DNA of 64,000 bases from Rufibacter roseus (GTDB lineage: Bacteria > Bacteroidota > Bacteroidia > Cytophagales > Hymenobacteraceae), in the NCBI RefSeq assembly GCF_001647285.1, contig NZ_LRML01000007.1:1-64000 (forward strand). The letters are read 5' to 3'. The notes under the pieces are model-generated. The model made no database searches and was not told where the DNA came from. It saw only the letters and a program-made list of their open reading frames with translations. A program made the position numbers and the translations under genes. Positions 35,183 to 44,214 of this stretch are shown in pieces (positions within the stretch are counted from its first letter, which is position 1; each line of letters begins with the position of its first letter).

Positions 35183-35222
35183 CTGTTTTCAGGCTGGTTT
35201 TGGTAAAACAGTCTGAAAACAG
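35183..35222. repeat. long intergenic palindrome (family member)
   Basis: CTGTTTTCAGGCTGG and CAGTCTGAAAACAG pair around TTTTGGTAAAA. It lies between the GH115 and GH43 genes. Confidence 0.8.
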
Positions 35223-35225
35223 TAT

Positions 35226-38174
35226 TCAGTCTTTTTGTTTTTGCAGTTGATGATAACTTTCCGGAGGCCCCAAATAGCTAGGCTCTAACCCGCCGGTGTC
35301 TACTACAATTTTCTGCAGCACCACGCCTGAGTCCACCATCCAGAATTTAAGCACGTGCTCCCCCTGTTGGGTTAGTTGGTGCTTGGAAATGGTTAGATTG
35401 ATGTTATTGGCCACGTTTTTCTCCCACTCCCGCTCTGAGGTGTTGGCATGAATGTTTATGATTTGCGGGGCCTGGTCATCAAAAGAAATGGCGTACCTCA
35501 GCCCTTGCGTGTTATGGAAGTTCAGCGTAGGGGAAAGATGCACTTGCACACTTACTTCGCCTGCCTGGAACAAGTGCATTTTATACTCTAGGTGCGGACT
35601 ATTTCCTCCTGGTGTCTGAGCCGGCGCCGTGACCGGAAACGTAGTAACTCCAGAGAGGGTTCTGCCTAAATGTGGAATAACTTTCCAGCTGATGCCATTC
35701 GTTTCCACGGCACGAGAGAAGTGCGCCGCTTCCATTGATACAAAGCCGTTGCTTTCCACAAAACCCTGCACCTGCTCCGGCTTTGGAGATACTGGGTTAT
35801 GCACTACCGCCTGCACCACCACTTGCTTACCGTTAGAGCCAGATACAGTCACCGGCACCCGGTGTTTCCCAGTTGGGGCTTTCTCCCAGTCTACGCTCAC
35901 CCACAGGCGCTGCTCTTTGGCCACCGTGCCAGTGGGCTGAGACACTTTGAGCCAGGGAGCGCCCGTTTTGATGGTATACTCAAACGGCTGTTGGCCACGG
36001 CTGAAGATTTCAATATAGCGCCCCTGCGGCTGATAGCGCGACAGTTCAGGCAATACCGCCTCTCCTTTTTCCTGCGGCCACCAACTCCTGGAACCCTCAA
36101 CGGCCACTCCCATGGCTTGTCCGGCCACCGGATTTACCGTCTTCACCTCTGGCATCACGTCTTTCTCGGGCTGCTGCCAATACGTGTAGCTGATGTGCGT
36201 CTGGGACATCATGTGGTTCCACTTGCCATTGGTAATTCCCTGATGGTAGTACTTTGTTAATTCTGAATCATTTTCAAAAAGCGCTTTGGCCTTGGCGGCT
36301 AGGTCATTCGTGGTAACTCTGTCCTGTTTCGCGTAAAGACCGTTGCGGCCCACCGTTACGTGCAACTCGTTCAGGTTAGCGCTGGCTTTTACCGGGAACA
36401 ACACCAGTTGGTAATAAGCATCCTGGTACTGTTGCGGCAGCTGCTTTCCTATTCTCTCCGCCTGATCGGCCAGGCGGTTGTAGCTTTCCACCACTCTTTC
36501 CGCCTCCTGATAATGCACCAGGCTGTAGGTGTCTGGCGAGAGCAATTCCGGCTTGCGGCGGCTGTTGTACATGGTGTACTTGGTTAGAATGTCGGCGATT
36601 TCTGCTGCGTGCTGATGGCCAAACTGCTGCGCTGCCCATAGACGGGTATATTCCTCCAGCCGCTCGGCAGGCCATTTCTCTGGATTCCAAGCGTAGTCCA
36701 GAAAGAATTCCGTCGGGAACTCCATAGGCTTGATGTCACCCACGTTCACGATCCAGATTCGGTCTGCCTTGTGCTGGTAGGCCAGGTGCATCTGCTCCCA
36801 GATGCGGGCTATGGGGTTGGTGTTTATCCATTTGTAATTACGGGGGCCGCCCACATAATCAAAGTGATAATAGATACCATAGCCTCCAGCATGTTGTTTC
36901 TCGCCCACCTTTGGCAGCTTTCGAATATTGCCCCAGTTGTCATCAGCTAGCAGCAGGGTCACGTCATCTGGCACGCGCATGCCTTTGTCATAGTAATCCT
37001 GAACTTCTTTGTACAAAGCCCATAACTGAGGAGTCTGAGAGGCTGGCTTACCGGTTACATCTGCAATAATCTTCCGTTGGTCGGCCACAATCCGCTCCAG
37101 CAGTTCTATGTTACTTTCCTCGCTCATGGGCTCGTCGCCATCGCCGCGCATGCCAATAGAGACAATGTTCTCATAGTTGCCCATGCGCTCCATGCCGCCG
37201 CGCCAGAACTCCCGTAGCTTTTCGGCATTGGTGCTGTAGTTCCAGGGGCCGGAGCCGTATCGACGCCACTCGTCATGGGCGCGCGTGAGCGGCTCATGGT
37301 GCGAGGTTCCCATGACAATGCCATACTCGTCGGCTACTTTGGGATTTAGTTTGTCGTCGTCGTTAAAAGCGCTGCCCCACATGGCCGGCCACAGGTAGTT
37401 GCCTTTCATGCGCAGAATCAGCTCAAATACTTTTGAGTAGAATTTGTGGTTGAACCCGCCAAAGGTTTCGCGTGCCCAACCCGAAAGAGCCGGCGCTTCG
37501 TCGTTGATGAAGATGCCGCGGTACTTTACTTTGGGTTCGCCTTTGGTATGGCGGCCAGGCAGCACGTACAGGTTTGGGTGTTGCTCTACCGGAACATCGG
37601 CCCACCAGTACCAGGGGGTAACCCCAATCTGTGCGCTTACATCATAAATTCCGTAGATGGTGCCTCTTTTGTCGCTTCCGGCTATTACAAGAGCTTCGTC
37701 TACACCTTTTACAGGCTTCTGCACCACCTGCACCAGAAAGGTCTCCCATTTGCCCGCTACTGCACTTACATCCAGCTTCTTTTTCCGGATTAGCTCATCA
37801 ATCAATGCGCTCTTGCCAATGGTACCTATAATGACCAGCTGCTTTTTCTTGGGAGCCTGCAATCCGAGTTCTAAAGCGGGTTCTGTGTTTGTTACCCTTT
37901 TTAAATCTGCCTGCAAATCTTTGGCCGCTCTTATTACCCCTGCATGGTCTTTTTCGCTCACGAAGATGGTGGCGGGCTTGCCCCCAACGGCCAAGCCAAA
38001 GCTTCCTTTCTTTTTCTGATGAACAATGTACTGCTCATCTTCTAACGCAAAGGCTGAAGAGGAAAAGAAAAAGAGCACCAGCAGGAGTGCTGCCCGAAAC
38101 AACGGAACCCACTTATCCTTTATGAACAAAGCTTCTGAACGTGAGTAATTATTTATGTTTCTAATCAACTTCAT
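35226..38174 (-). CDS. GH115 alpha-glucuronidase
   Basis: The 982-residue exported enzyme of glycoside hydrolase family 115 removes (4-O-methyl-)glucuronic acid from internal and terminal xylose units of glucuronoxylan. A signal peptide ends near SSSAFAL (about residue 43). The conserved GH115 blocks are GTIYGIYDVSAQIGVTPWYWWADVP, KYRGIFINDEAPALSGWA, GNYLWPAMWGSAFNDDD and IVSIGMRGDGDEPMSEE. A C-terminal beta-sandwich is present (from about residue 800, GFVSMEAAHFSRAV). GH67 elsewhere in the locus acts only on chain ends, so the two are complementary. It sits between uxuA and GH43 in the minus-strand unit, flanked by palindromes. Confidence 0.92.
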   Translation of the reverse strand: MKLIRNINNYSRSEALFIKDKWVPLFRAALLLVLFFFSSSAFALEDEQYIVHQKKKGSFGLAVGGKPATIFVSEKDHAGVIRAAKDLQADLKRVTNTEPALELGLQAPKKKQLVIIGTIGKSALIDELIRKKKLDVSAVAGKWETFLVQVVQKPVKGVDEALVIAGSDKRGTIYGIYDVSAQIGVTPWYWWADVPVEQHPNLYVLPGRHTKGEPKVKYRGIFINDEAPALSGWARETFGGFNHKFYSKVFELILRMKGNYLWPAMWGSAFNDDDKLNPKVADEYGIVMGTSHHEPLTRAHDEWRRYGSGPWNYSTNAEKLREFWRGGMERMGNYENIVSIGMRGDGDEPMSEESNIELLERIVADQRKIIADVTGKPASQTPQLWALYKEVQDYYDKGMRVPDDVTLLLADDNWGNIRKLPKVGEKQHAGGYGIYYHFDYVGGPRNYKWINTNPIARIWEQMHLAYQHKADRIWIVNVGDIKPMEFPTEFFLDYAWNPEKWPAERLEEYTRLWAAQQFGHQHAAEIADILTKYTMYNSRRKPELLSPDTYSLVHYQEAERVVESYNRLADQAERIGKQLPQQYQDAYYQLVLFPVKASANLNELHVTVGRNGLYAKQDRVTTNDLAAKAKALFENDSELTKYYHQGITNGKWNHMMSQTHISYTYWQQPEKDVMPEVKTVNPVAGQAMGVAVEGSRSWWPQEKGEAVLPELSRYQPQGRYIEIFSRGQQPFEYTIKTGAPWLKVSQPTGTVAKEQRLWVSVDWEKAPTGKHRVPVTVSGSNGKQVVVQAVVHNPVSPKPEQVQGFVESNGFVSMEAAHFSRAVETNGISWKVIPHLGRTLSGVTTFPVTAPAQTPGGNSPHLEYKMHLFQAGEVSVQVHLSPTLNFHNTQGLRYAISFDDQAPQIINIHANTSEREWEKNVANNINLTISKHQLTQQGEHVLKFWMVDSGVVLQKIVVDTGGLEPSYLGPPESYHQLQKQKD

Positions 38175-38267
38175 TCGGTATAAATTAAGCTTTTCACCCT
38201 ACTGGTGAAGCAACACATTGCCACAGCTGTAGCAGAGGCATTGTTCTTTTTAGACCTATTATGGGCT

Positions 38268-38311
38268 ACCTGTTTTTGGTCTGGTTTCCGAAAAACAACC
38301 TTAAAGCAACT
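38268..38311. repeat. long intergenic palindrome (degenerate family member)
   Basis: CCTGTTTTTGGTCTGGTTT is followed by AAAAACAACCTTAAAGCA. It lies between the uxuA and GH115 genes. Confidence 0.6.
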
Positions 38312-38329
38312 CTTGCCAGCTAGGCTATT

Positions 38330-39496
38330 TTAATTCTTAAGGGAGCGGGCAATGCCCATTTCTAAGCCTCTCAACTCAGCCAGACCGCGTAAACGCCCAA
38401 TAGCCGAATAACCGGGGTTCGTTATCTTGTGTAAATCATCCAGCATCTGGTGCCCGTGGTCAGGACGGAACGGAATAGGCTCCTGCCGTTGGCTGTTGAT
38501 TTTCACCAGTTCTTTCATGACGCCATACATGTCTACATCGCCAGCCAGGTGGTCAGACTCATAGAAGTTTCCTGCCTCATCTTTCAGCACGTTGCGCAGG
38601 TGCGCGAAATACACCCTATGCCCTACGGCTTTCAGAATCTCAACTGGGTTATTATGACTACCTGCTCCCAAAGAACCGGTGCAGAAGCAAATGCCGTTTG
38701 GTTCGCGGTTTACCCGTTCTAGTATGTACAGCAGGTCTTCTTTGTTTGAGGCAATGCGGGGCAGGCCTAAAATTGGGTAAGGCGGGTCATCGGGGTGAAT
38801 GGTCATTTTTATGCCCGTTTCCTCGCACACATCCATGATAGACTCCAGAAAGTACGCCAGGTTCTCCCGCAGACCAATGTGCCCTATTTCTTTGTAAATG
38901 CTTATGCTTTCGGTTAGGTGCTCCAGGCTTATGAAACCCTCCATGGGAACCCCCATCCTGATGATTTCACTTAGCTGTTCCAGCTGCTGTTCAGACATGG
39001 ACTGATGCCTTTCCTCAGCCTGTTGTACCACATCTGCCGCGTAATCATTTTCAGCCCCTTTCCTTTTCAGGATATACAGGTCAAACACTGCCAAATCTGT
39101 CCAATCAAAATATAGGGCTTTTGCACCGTTATTAAGCTCGTACGCTAGGTTTGTGCGAGTCCAGTCCAAGACCGGCATAAAGTTATAGCAGACGGTTTTC
39201 AGTCCGCAGGCGGCCAGGTTGCGTAAACTTTGTCGGTAGTTCTCCAGATACAGCTCGCAATCGGCGCTGCGGGTTTTGATGGCCTCATGCACCGGCACGC
39301 TTTCCACCACAGCCCAAGCAAGGCCACTCTCCTCAATCACGCGCTTGCGCTCCTGAATTTCTTCAAGGGGCCACACCGCGCCATGCGGAATATGGTGCAA
39401 CGCACTGACTACGCCAGTTGCACCGGCCTGCTTTACGTCTTGCAACGTAACCGGGTCTTGTGGTCCGTACCATCGCCAGCTTTGAAGTAATGACAT
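38330..39496 (-). CDS. uxuA: mannonate dehydratase
   Basis: Dehydrates D-mannonate to 2-keto-3-deoxygluconate in the cytoplasmic glucuronate pathway. The 388-residue length matches UxuA. MSLLQSWRWYGPQDPVTL at the N-terminus, GVVSALHHIPHGAVWPLEEI, MTIHPDDPPYPILGLPRI, CTGSLGAGSHNNP and the metal-site stretch YFAHLRNV...FRPDHGHQML are all UxuA features. ATG 39496 is preferred over 39550, because the extra residues do not resemble the family. It is the first gene of the long minus-strand xylan unit, divergent from lacI. Together with an SDR-type fructuronate reductase it would process glucuronate released by GH67/GH115. UxaC is not in the window. Confidence 0.94.
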   Translation of the reverse strand: MSLLQSWRWYGPQDPVTLQDVKQAGATGVVSALHHIPHGAVWPLEEIQERKRVIEESGLAWAVVESVPVHEAIKTRSADCELYLENYRQSLRNLAACGLKTVCYNFMPVLDWTRTNLAYELNNGAKALYFDWTDLAVFDLYILKRKGAENDYAADVVQQAEERHQSMSEQQLEQLSEIIRMGVPMEGFISLEHLTESISIYKEIGHIGLRENLAYFLESIMDVCEETGIKMTIHPDDPPYPILGLPRIASNKEDLLYILERVNREPNGICFCTGSLGAGSHNNPVEILKAVGHRVYFAHLRNVLKDEAGNFYESDHLAGDVDMYGVMKELVKINSQRQEPIPFRPDHGHQMLDDLHKITNPGYSAIGRLRGLAELRGLEMGIARSLKN

Positions 39497-39806
39497 CCTT
39501 TTTGTATTTAATAAGTAAGCAACAGCAGAACCTGCACCTAAAACAACCAATCCTCACCACAAACCAGCCTCAAATTTTAATAAATTATCAAAATTTAAGC
39601 TGTCACATCATCATTCTCCACCTCCTCTGTAGGCGCATGCAACACAAACATGAATATTATTTTCTAAGATTACAACCGATTTCATAAATTTTTTCAACCT
39701 GATTTTCCTTCTACAAGGCATATCTTTGCTAAATCCTCAACATCTAACATTTTCTAAGCCCATAGAGGTTAATTTTTGTTTTTAATAAAATTTAAAATTC
39801 CATCTT

Positions 39807-39826
39807 AAGCTTATTTGTATAAGCTT
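39807..39826. promoter_or_regulatory. perfect 8-bp-arm dyad in the uxuA/lacI control region
   Basis: AAGCTTAT and ATAAGCTT flank a TTGT spacer. It could be an operator for the uxuA unit; it lacks the central CG typical of LacI sites, so another regulator may be involved. Confidence 0.4.
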
Positions 39827-39876
39827 TCAAAGCCTGTATATAAAATAAAGCGCTATATTTCAGCCGAAACCATTCG

Positions 39877-39919
39877 AATAGCCGTTCTTTTGAAGTTTCC
39901 AGATACAAAAACAGCTATT
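39877..39919. repeat. long intergenic palindrome (degenerate family member)
   Basis: AATAGC pairs with GCTATT and GTTCTTTTG with CAAAAAC; the central core is weak. Confidence 0.5.
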
Positions 39920-39922
39920 TAG

Positions 39923-39954
39923 TTTCAAGCAATGAAACCGATTGCATATATTTG
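39923..39954 (+). promoter_or_regulatory. promoter of the LacI-type regulator
   Basis: TATATTTG (-7) at 39947-39954 and TTTC (39923-39926) as weak -33, spacing 20. It predicts a leader of about 15 bases before ATG 39975. Confidence 0.55.
39932..39947. promoter_or_regulatory. LacI-type operator upstream of the LacI-family gene
   Basis: ATGAAACC and GATTGCAT are imperfect half-sites (6 of 8) meeting at a central CG, the usual form of LacI-family operators. It ends where the -7 box of the regulator gene begins, so bound protein would block the promoter: probable autoregulation. Confidence 0.6.
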
Positions 39955-39974
39955 TTCATGCAATAACTGCCACT

Positions 39975-41033
39975 ATGGGAAAAGACATCACCATATATGA
40001 CATTGCCAAAGAGGTAGGGCTATCTCCCACCACTATCAGCAGGGCGCTGAATGATCACCCCGCGGTCAATCTGAAGACGAAGCAGCGTGTGAGCGAAGTA
40101 GCAGGCCAGATGGGGTACCGCACTAATCTATTCGCTAGCAATTTACGGAGGCAGCACACCCATACTATAGGTGTGATTGTGCCCCGGTTGAACAGTCCGT
40201 TTATGTCAACGGTCATATCTGGCATGGAGAAAGCCGCCACCGAGGGAGGGTATAACCTTATTATCAGCCAATCTTTGGAGACGCTGCAGAAAGAACAGGC
40301 TAATGCTAAAACCATGTTCGACAGCCGGGTTGATGGATTGTTGGTGTCCCTGTCTTACGAAACAGACGACCTCCATCACTTTGAACCTTTTATCAGTCGG
40401 GGCATTCCCGTAATATTCTATGATCGCGTGGCCGAGCATGAGCAATGCACCAGCATAGTAATAGATAATCTGCAAGCGGCTTACAAAGCCACGAGCCATT
40501 TAGTGGAGCAGGGCTGCACGAACATAATGCACATTACAGGCAACCTGAAAAGAAACGTGTATTCAGACAGGTTGAAGGGCTACAAATACGCCTTGATTGA
40601 CAATAACCTGCCTTACAATGAGCAAAATATTATTGTCAACAACCTGAGCGAAGAGGCTGGTGAGGAGGCGGCTCAGCAGATATTGAAAATGAAAAAACTT
40701 CCCGACGGCCTCTTTGTCTCCAATGACACCTGTGCCGTGAGCTGTGTGAAAACCTTAAAACAAGCGGGTATTTCTGTTCCTGCCGACGTGGCCGTGATTG
40801 GTTTTAACAATGACCCGATTTGCAGGGTAATTGAGCCTAATCTAACCTCTGTTAATTACCCCGGCTCCGAAATGGGAGAATTGGCGGTAAAAGCTCTCAT
40901 TTTACGGCTCAACGGCTCCACTGAAGGAATTGCCAGCAACACCATCAATTTGCGCTCTGAGTTAATCATCAGAGAATCATCTTTAAAAAGTAAGGTAGCA
41001 GGTAAAAAATGGGGGCAACTGGCACCTAAATAG
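39975..41033 (+). CDS. LacI-family transcriptional regulator of the xylan locus
   Basis: A 352-residue repressor with an N-terminal helix-turn-helix and hinge (DITIYDIAKEVGLSPTTISRALNDHPAVN ... GYRTNLFASNLR), followed by a periplasmic-binding-like effector domain (HTIGVIVPRLNSPFMSTVISG ... DVAVIGFNNDPICRVIEPNLTSV). ATG 39975 (MGKDITIYD) is used; the in-frame TTG at 39942 lies in the promoter. A LacI-type dyad overlaps its own -7 region. It sits at the head of the plus-strand GH67/SDR/GH10/GH43 genes and diverges from the uxuA unit, so it probably controls both. The inducer (xylose, xylobiose or glucuronate) is unknown. Confidence 0.9.
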   Translation: MGKDITIYDIAKEVGLSPTTISRALNDHPAVNLKTKQRVSEVAGQMGYRTNLFASNLRRQHTHTIGVIVPRLNSPFMSTVISGMEKAATEGGYNLIISQSLETLQKEQANAKTMFDSRVDGLLVSLSYETDDLHHFEPFISRGIPVIFYDRVAEHEQCTSIVIDNLQAAYKATSHLVEQGCTNIMHITGNLKRNVYSDRLKGYKYALIDNNLPYNEQNIIVNNLSEEAGEEAAQQILKMKKLPDGLFVSNDTCAVSCVKTLKQAGISVPADVAVIGFNNDPICRVIEPNLTSVNYPGSEMGELAVKALILRLNGSTEGIASNTINLRSELIIRESSLKSKVAGKKWGQLAPK

Positions 41034-41052
41034 TACCTCTATGATTGAGCCT

Positions 41053-41092
41053 GCTGTTTTAGGTTCGTTTTTCAAAGAACAGGCTTAAAACA
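41053..41092. repeat. long intergenic palindrome (family member)
   Basis: CTGTTTTAGGTTCG is followed by GAACAGGCTTAAAACA. It lies between the regulator and GH67 genes. Confidence 0.75.
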
Positions 41093-41145
41093 CCCGCCAT
41101 ACTACTGGCAACAATTTGGTTAGCTACGGATTAAACCAACATGTA

Positions 41146-43311
41146 ATGACAAATCGTATTCTTATTTGCCTGTTCTTCTGCCTGAGCTTTTTTGCCTACC
41201 TGCCAACGGCTCAGGCAGAAGACGGATATCGGCTTTGGCTTAGGTATGACCAGGTAAACAATAGAGTTCTGCTTAAACAGTATCAGAAAACTCTTCAGCA
41301 CCTGGTTATAGAAGGCAATTCCCCTACCCTACAGGTAGCCGCTCAGGAGGCCATGCAGGGAATACAAGGTTTACTTGGAAAAAATCTGTCGCATTCTGCA
41401 ACTGATATCAAGAACAACACGCTGGTGCTAGGCACTGCAGCCTCTTCGGAGGTTGTGAAGTCATTACAGCTACAAACACAGCTACAAGGCTTAGGACCCG
41501 AAGGTTACCTGTTGCTTTCTACCAAACACAATGGAAAGAAAATAACCGTGGTAGCCGCCAATAGTGACACAGGCGTTTTATACGGAACTTTCCACCTGCT
41601 TAAGCTAATGCAGATGGGGCAAAGCATTCAGAACCTGAACCTCAGTAGCCAACCAAAAACCAGCCACCGCATTTTAAACCATTGGGACAACTTGGACCGT
41701 ACCGTGGAGCGCGGCTACGCTGGTTTTTCTTTGTGGGATTGGCACAAACTGCCCGACTATATAGACCAACGGTACCTTGACTATGCCCGAGCCAACGCCT
41801 CCATTGGTATCAATGGAACAGTGTTGACGAATGTGAACGCTAATTCTCTCGTTCTTACAGAGGAGTATCTGTTAAAAGTAAAAGCACTGGCCGATGCGTT
41901 CCGGCCATATGGCATCAAAGTATATTTAACCGCCCGGTTCAGTTCACCTATTGAATTAGGAAAACTAAAAACAGCCGATCCGCTGAACGCGGAGGTACGG
42001 CAGTGGTGGAAAGATAAGGTGGCTGAGATCTACCGTCATATCCCTGACTTTGGTGGTTTTTTAGTTAAAGCCAATTCAGAAGGCCAGCCTGGGCCGCAGA
42101 ACTATGGCCGCTCTCATGCCGACGGCGCCAATATGATGGCCGATGCCCTGGCTCCTCACAACGGTATATTGATGTGGCGGGCGTTTGTGTACGACAACAA
42201 CGTTCCTGAAGACCGCGCCAAGCAGGCGTACAATGAATTTAATCCCTTAGATGGTAAGTTCCGCGAGAACGTAATGGTGCAGGTGAAGAATGGTGCCATT
42301 GATTTCCAGCCGCGCGAGCCTTTCCACCCCTTATTTGGAGCCATGCCCAAGACTCCACTCATGATGGAGTTTCAGATCACGCAGGAATATCTAGGGCAGG
42401 GAACGCACCTGGTGTACCTGGCGCCCATGTTCAAAGAAGTGCTGGAAGCTGACACTTACGCGAAAGGCCAAGGATCTACCGTGGCTGAAGTGGTAGACGG
42501 TTCTTTGTACAACCGTAAATTCTCTGGCATGGCCGGAGTATCAAACATAGGTACCGACCTTAACTGGACTAGCCATCCGTTTGCGCAAGCCAATTGGTAC
42601 GCCTTCGGTCGCTTAGCCTGGGATCACGCCCTCACGTCAGAGCAAATAGCTGATGAGTGGCTGCGCATGACCTTTTCACCCAACCCACAAGTGGTTTCTA
42701 CGGCAAAAAATATAATGCTGGGCTCATATGAGACGCTGGTCAATTACATGACCCCGCTGGGCTTGCACCACATCATGGGCTGGGATCACCACTACGGCCC
42801 AGGCCCCTGGATCAAAGACAAACCTCGGGCCGACTGGACGTCAGTATACTATCACCGTGCAACCGAAAAAGGCATAGGATTTGACCGTACCAAAACCGGC
42901 AGCAACGCCCTTGAACAGTACGCCCCTCACTTGCAAGATCTATATGGAGACCCTAAAACTTGCCCAGAGAAGTACTTATTATGGTTCCACCACCTACCAT
43001 GGGACTACAAGGTTTCCTCTGGCCGAACCCTGTGGAATGAACTCTGCTACCGTTATTCAGCTGGTGTTGATTCTGTGAGGCAGATGCAAGAACAGTGGCA
43101 ACAACTAGAAGGCAAAGTAGACCAGGAGCGATTTAAGCAGGTAAAATCATTACTGGCTATTCAGGCCAAAGAAGCCAAGTGGTGGCGTGATGCCTGCCTT
43201 CTATACTTCCAAACCTTTTCAAAAAGACCTATCCCCGCCGAATTGGAGAAGCCGGAACACACTCTGGAATACTACCAAAAGTTAGAATTCAAGTTTGTGC
43301 CGGGTATCTAA
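41146..43311 (+). CDS. GH67 alpha-glucuronidase
   Basis: The 721-residue exported enzyme of glycoside hydrolase family 67 removes (4-O-methyl-)glucuronic acid from the non-reducing end of xylo-oligosaccharides. Signal peptide: TNRILICLFFCLSFFAYLPTAQA. GH67 blocks include ILNHWDNLDRTVERGYAGFSLWDW, GGFLVKANSEGQPGPQNYGRSHADG with a likely catalytic glutamate E312, MWRAFVYDN, and HHIMGWDHHYGPGPW. ATG 41146 is chosen over a TTG at 41116. It follows the LacI-type regulator and is followed within 16 bases by the SDR gene. Products would enter the UxuA route after isomerisation. Confidence 0.93.
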   Translation: MTNRILICLFFCLSFFAYLPTAQAEDGYRLWLRYDQVNNRVLLKQYQKTLQHLVIEGNSPTLQVAAQEAMQGIQGLLGKNLSHSATDIKNNTLVLGTAASSEVVKSLQLQTQLQGLGPEGYLLLSTKHNGKKITVVAANSDTGVLYGTFHLLKLMQMGQSIQNLNLSSQPKTSHRILNHWDNLDRTVERGYAGFSLWDWHKLPDYIDQRYLDYARANASIGINGTVLTNVNANSLVLTEEYLLKVKALADAFRPYGIKVYLTARFSSPIELGKLKTADPLNAEVRQWWKDKVAEIYRHIPDFGGFLVKANSEGQPGPQNYGRSHADGANMMADALAPHNGILMWRAFVYDNNVPEDRAKQAYNEFNPLDGKFRENVMVQVKNGAIDFQPREPFHPLFGAMPKTPLMMEFQITQEYLGQGTHLVYLAPMFKEVLEADTYAKGQGSTVAEVVDGSLYNRKFSGMAGVSNIGTDLNWTSHPFAQANWYAFGRLAWDHALTSEQIADEWLRMTFSPNPQVVSTAKNIMLGSYETLVNYMTPLGLHHIMGWDHHYGPGPWIKDKPRADWTSVYYHRATEKGIGFDRTKTGSNALEQYAPHLQDLYGDPKTCPEKYLLWFHHLPWDYKVSSGRTLWNELCYRYSAGVDSVRQMQEQWQQLEGKVDQERFKQVKSLLAIQAKEAKWWRDACLLYFQTFSKRPIPAELEKPEHTLEYYQKLEFKFVPGI

Positions 43312-43327
43312 AACAACTTTAACTCAA

Positions 43328-44086
43328 ATGACCCAAGAAATAACAACCACTCAAAAAGTAGCCATAGTCACTGGCGGCGGCTCCGGCTTAGGATATGCCA
43401 TTGCCCAGAAATTGGTGCAGGAAAACGTGAAAACCATCATTATTGGTAGAGACGCACAAAAACTTCAGAATGCCAAAGAAGCCTTCGGCGACAACTGTTT
43501 TACCGTTTCTTTTGACTTGAGTAACCTATCAGGCATTCCAGCTCTTGTGCAAGAACTCGCCAAGGAGCATGGCACTCTTGACATTTTGGTAAACAACGCG
43601 GGCATCAACCAAAAGAAACCTTTAACGGAGGTGACTGATGAAGATTTTCAGCAGATTATCCAAACGAACCTAACTGCTGTGTTTGCCCTGAGCCGGGAGG
43701 TAGCCAAGATAATGATTGCGCAAGGAAGCGGCTCCATCATCAACATCAGCTCAATGGCAGCTCAGTACGGCATACCTAAAGTAGTTTCCTATTCAGCGGC
43801 AAAGACAGGAGTAGAAGGCATGACCAGGGCCATGGCTGTAGACCTTTCGCCACTTGGAATACGGGTTAATTGCGTGGCCCCCGGGTTCATAGAAACCGAT
43901 ATGTCAGCAAAGGCTTTGAATAATGATCCGGAACGCAAGAATAAGGTGCTCTCCAGAACCCCCATGGGCAAATTAGGAAAGCCCTCCGATGTGGCCGAGG
44001 CCGTGTATTTCTTCGCTTCTGACGCCTCAGGTTATATTACAGGAACAGTGCTACCGGTAGACGGAGGCAACTCTATTGGCTTTTAA
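43328..44086 (+). CDS. SDR-family oxidoreductase, likely fructuronate/mannonate reductase
   Basis: A 252-residue classical short-chain dehydrogenase with NAD(P)-binding TGGGSGLGYAIA (about residues 15-26), NNAGINQKK, a catalytic Ser in NISSMAAQYG, and the Tyr/Lys pair in SYSAAKTGVEG. Its position right after GH67 and near uxuA suggests it reduces fructuronate to mannonate, a step done by SDR enzymes in some bacteria in place of the long-chain UxuB. A role as a 3-oxoacyl-ACP-reductase-like or gluconate 5-dehydrogenase-like enzyme cannot be ruled out. ATG 43328 (MTQEITTTQK) is used; the longer frame to 43295 overlaps the GH67 stop. Confidence 0.82.
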   Translation: MTQEITTTQKVAIVTGGGSGLGYAIAQKLVQENVKTIIIGRDAQKLQNAKEAFGDNCFTVSFDLSNLSGIPALVQELAKEHGTLDILVNNAGINQKKPLTEVTDEDFQQIIQTNLTAVFALSREVAKIMIAQGSGSIINISSMAAQYGIPKVVSYSAAKTGVEGMTRAMAVDLSPLGIRVNCVAPGFIETDMSAKALNNDPERKNKVLSRTPMGKLGKPSDVAEAVYFFASDASGYITGTVLPVDGGNSIGF

Positions 44087-44120
44087 GCACTTGCTACACA
44101 AGCTTTGCTCAATATAGAAT

Positions 44121-44166
44121 ATGCTGTTTTAGGCTTGGTTTTCTAAAAACAGGCCTAAAATAGCAT
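44121..44166. repeat. long intergenic palindrome (family member)
   Basis: ATGCTGTTTTAGGCTTG and CAGGCCTAAAATAGCAT pair almost fully around a T-run/A-run core. It lies between the SDR and GH10 genes. Confidence 0.85.
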
Positions 44167-44214
44167 CAACTGACACCAAAAAATAAAAGATTCAGCACAA
44201 ACCTACCCCTCACC

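Larger units (their letters stand above)
39497..39974. other. divergent control region between uxuA and the lacI-type gene
   Basis: AT-rich, without a small gene. It holds a 20-base dyad (39807-39826), a palindrome copy (39877-39919), a LacI-type operator (39932-39947) and the regulator's -7 box (39947-39954). It is placed to control both the minus-strand uxuA unit and the plus-strand regulator/GH67 unit. Confidence 0.6.
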
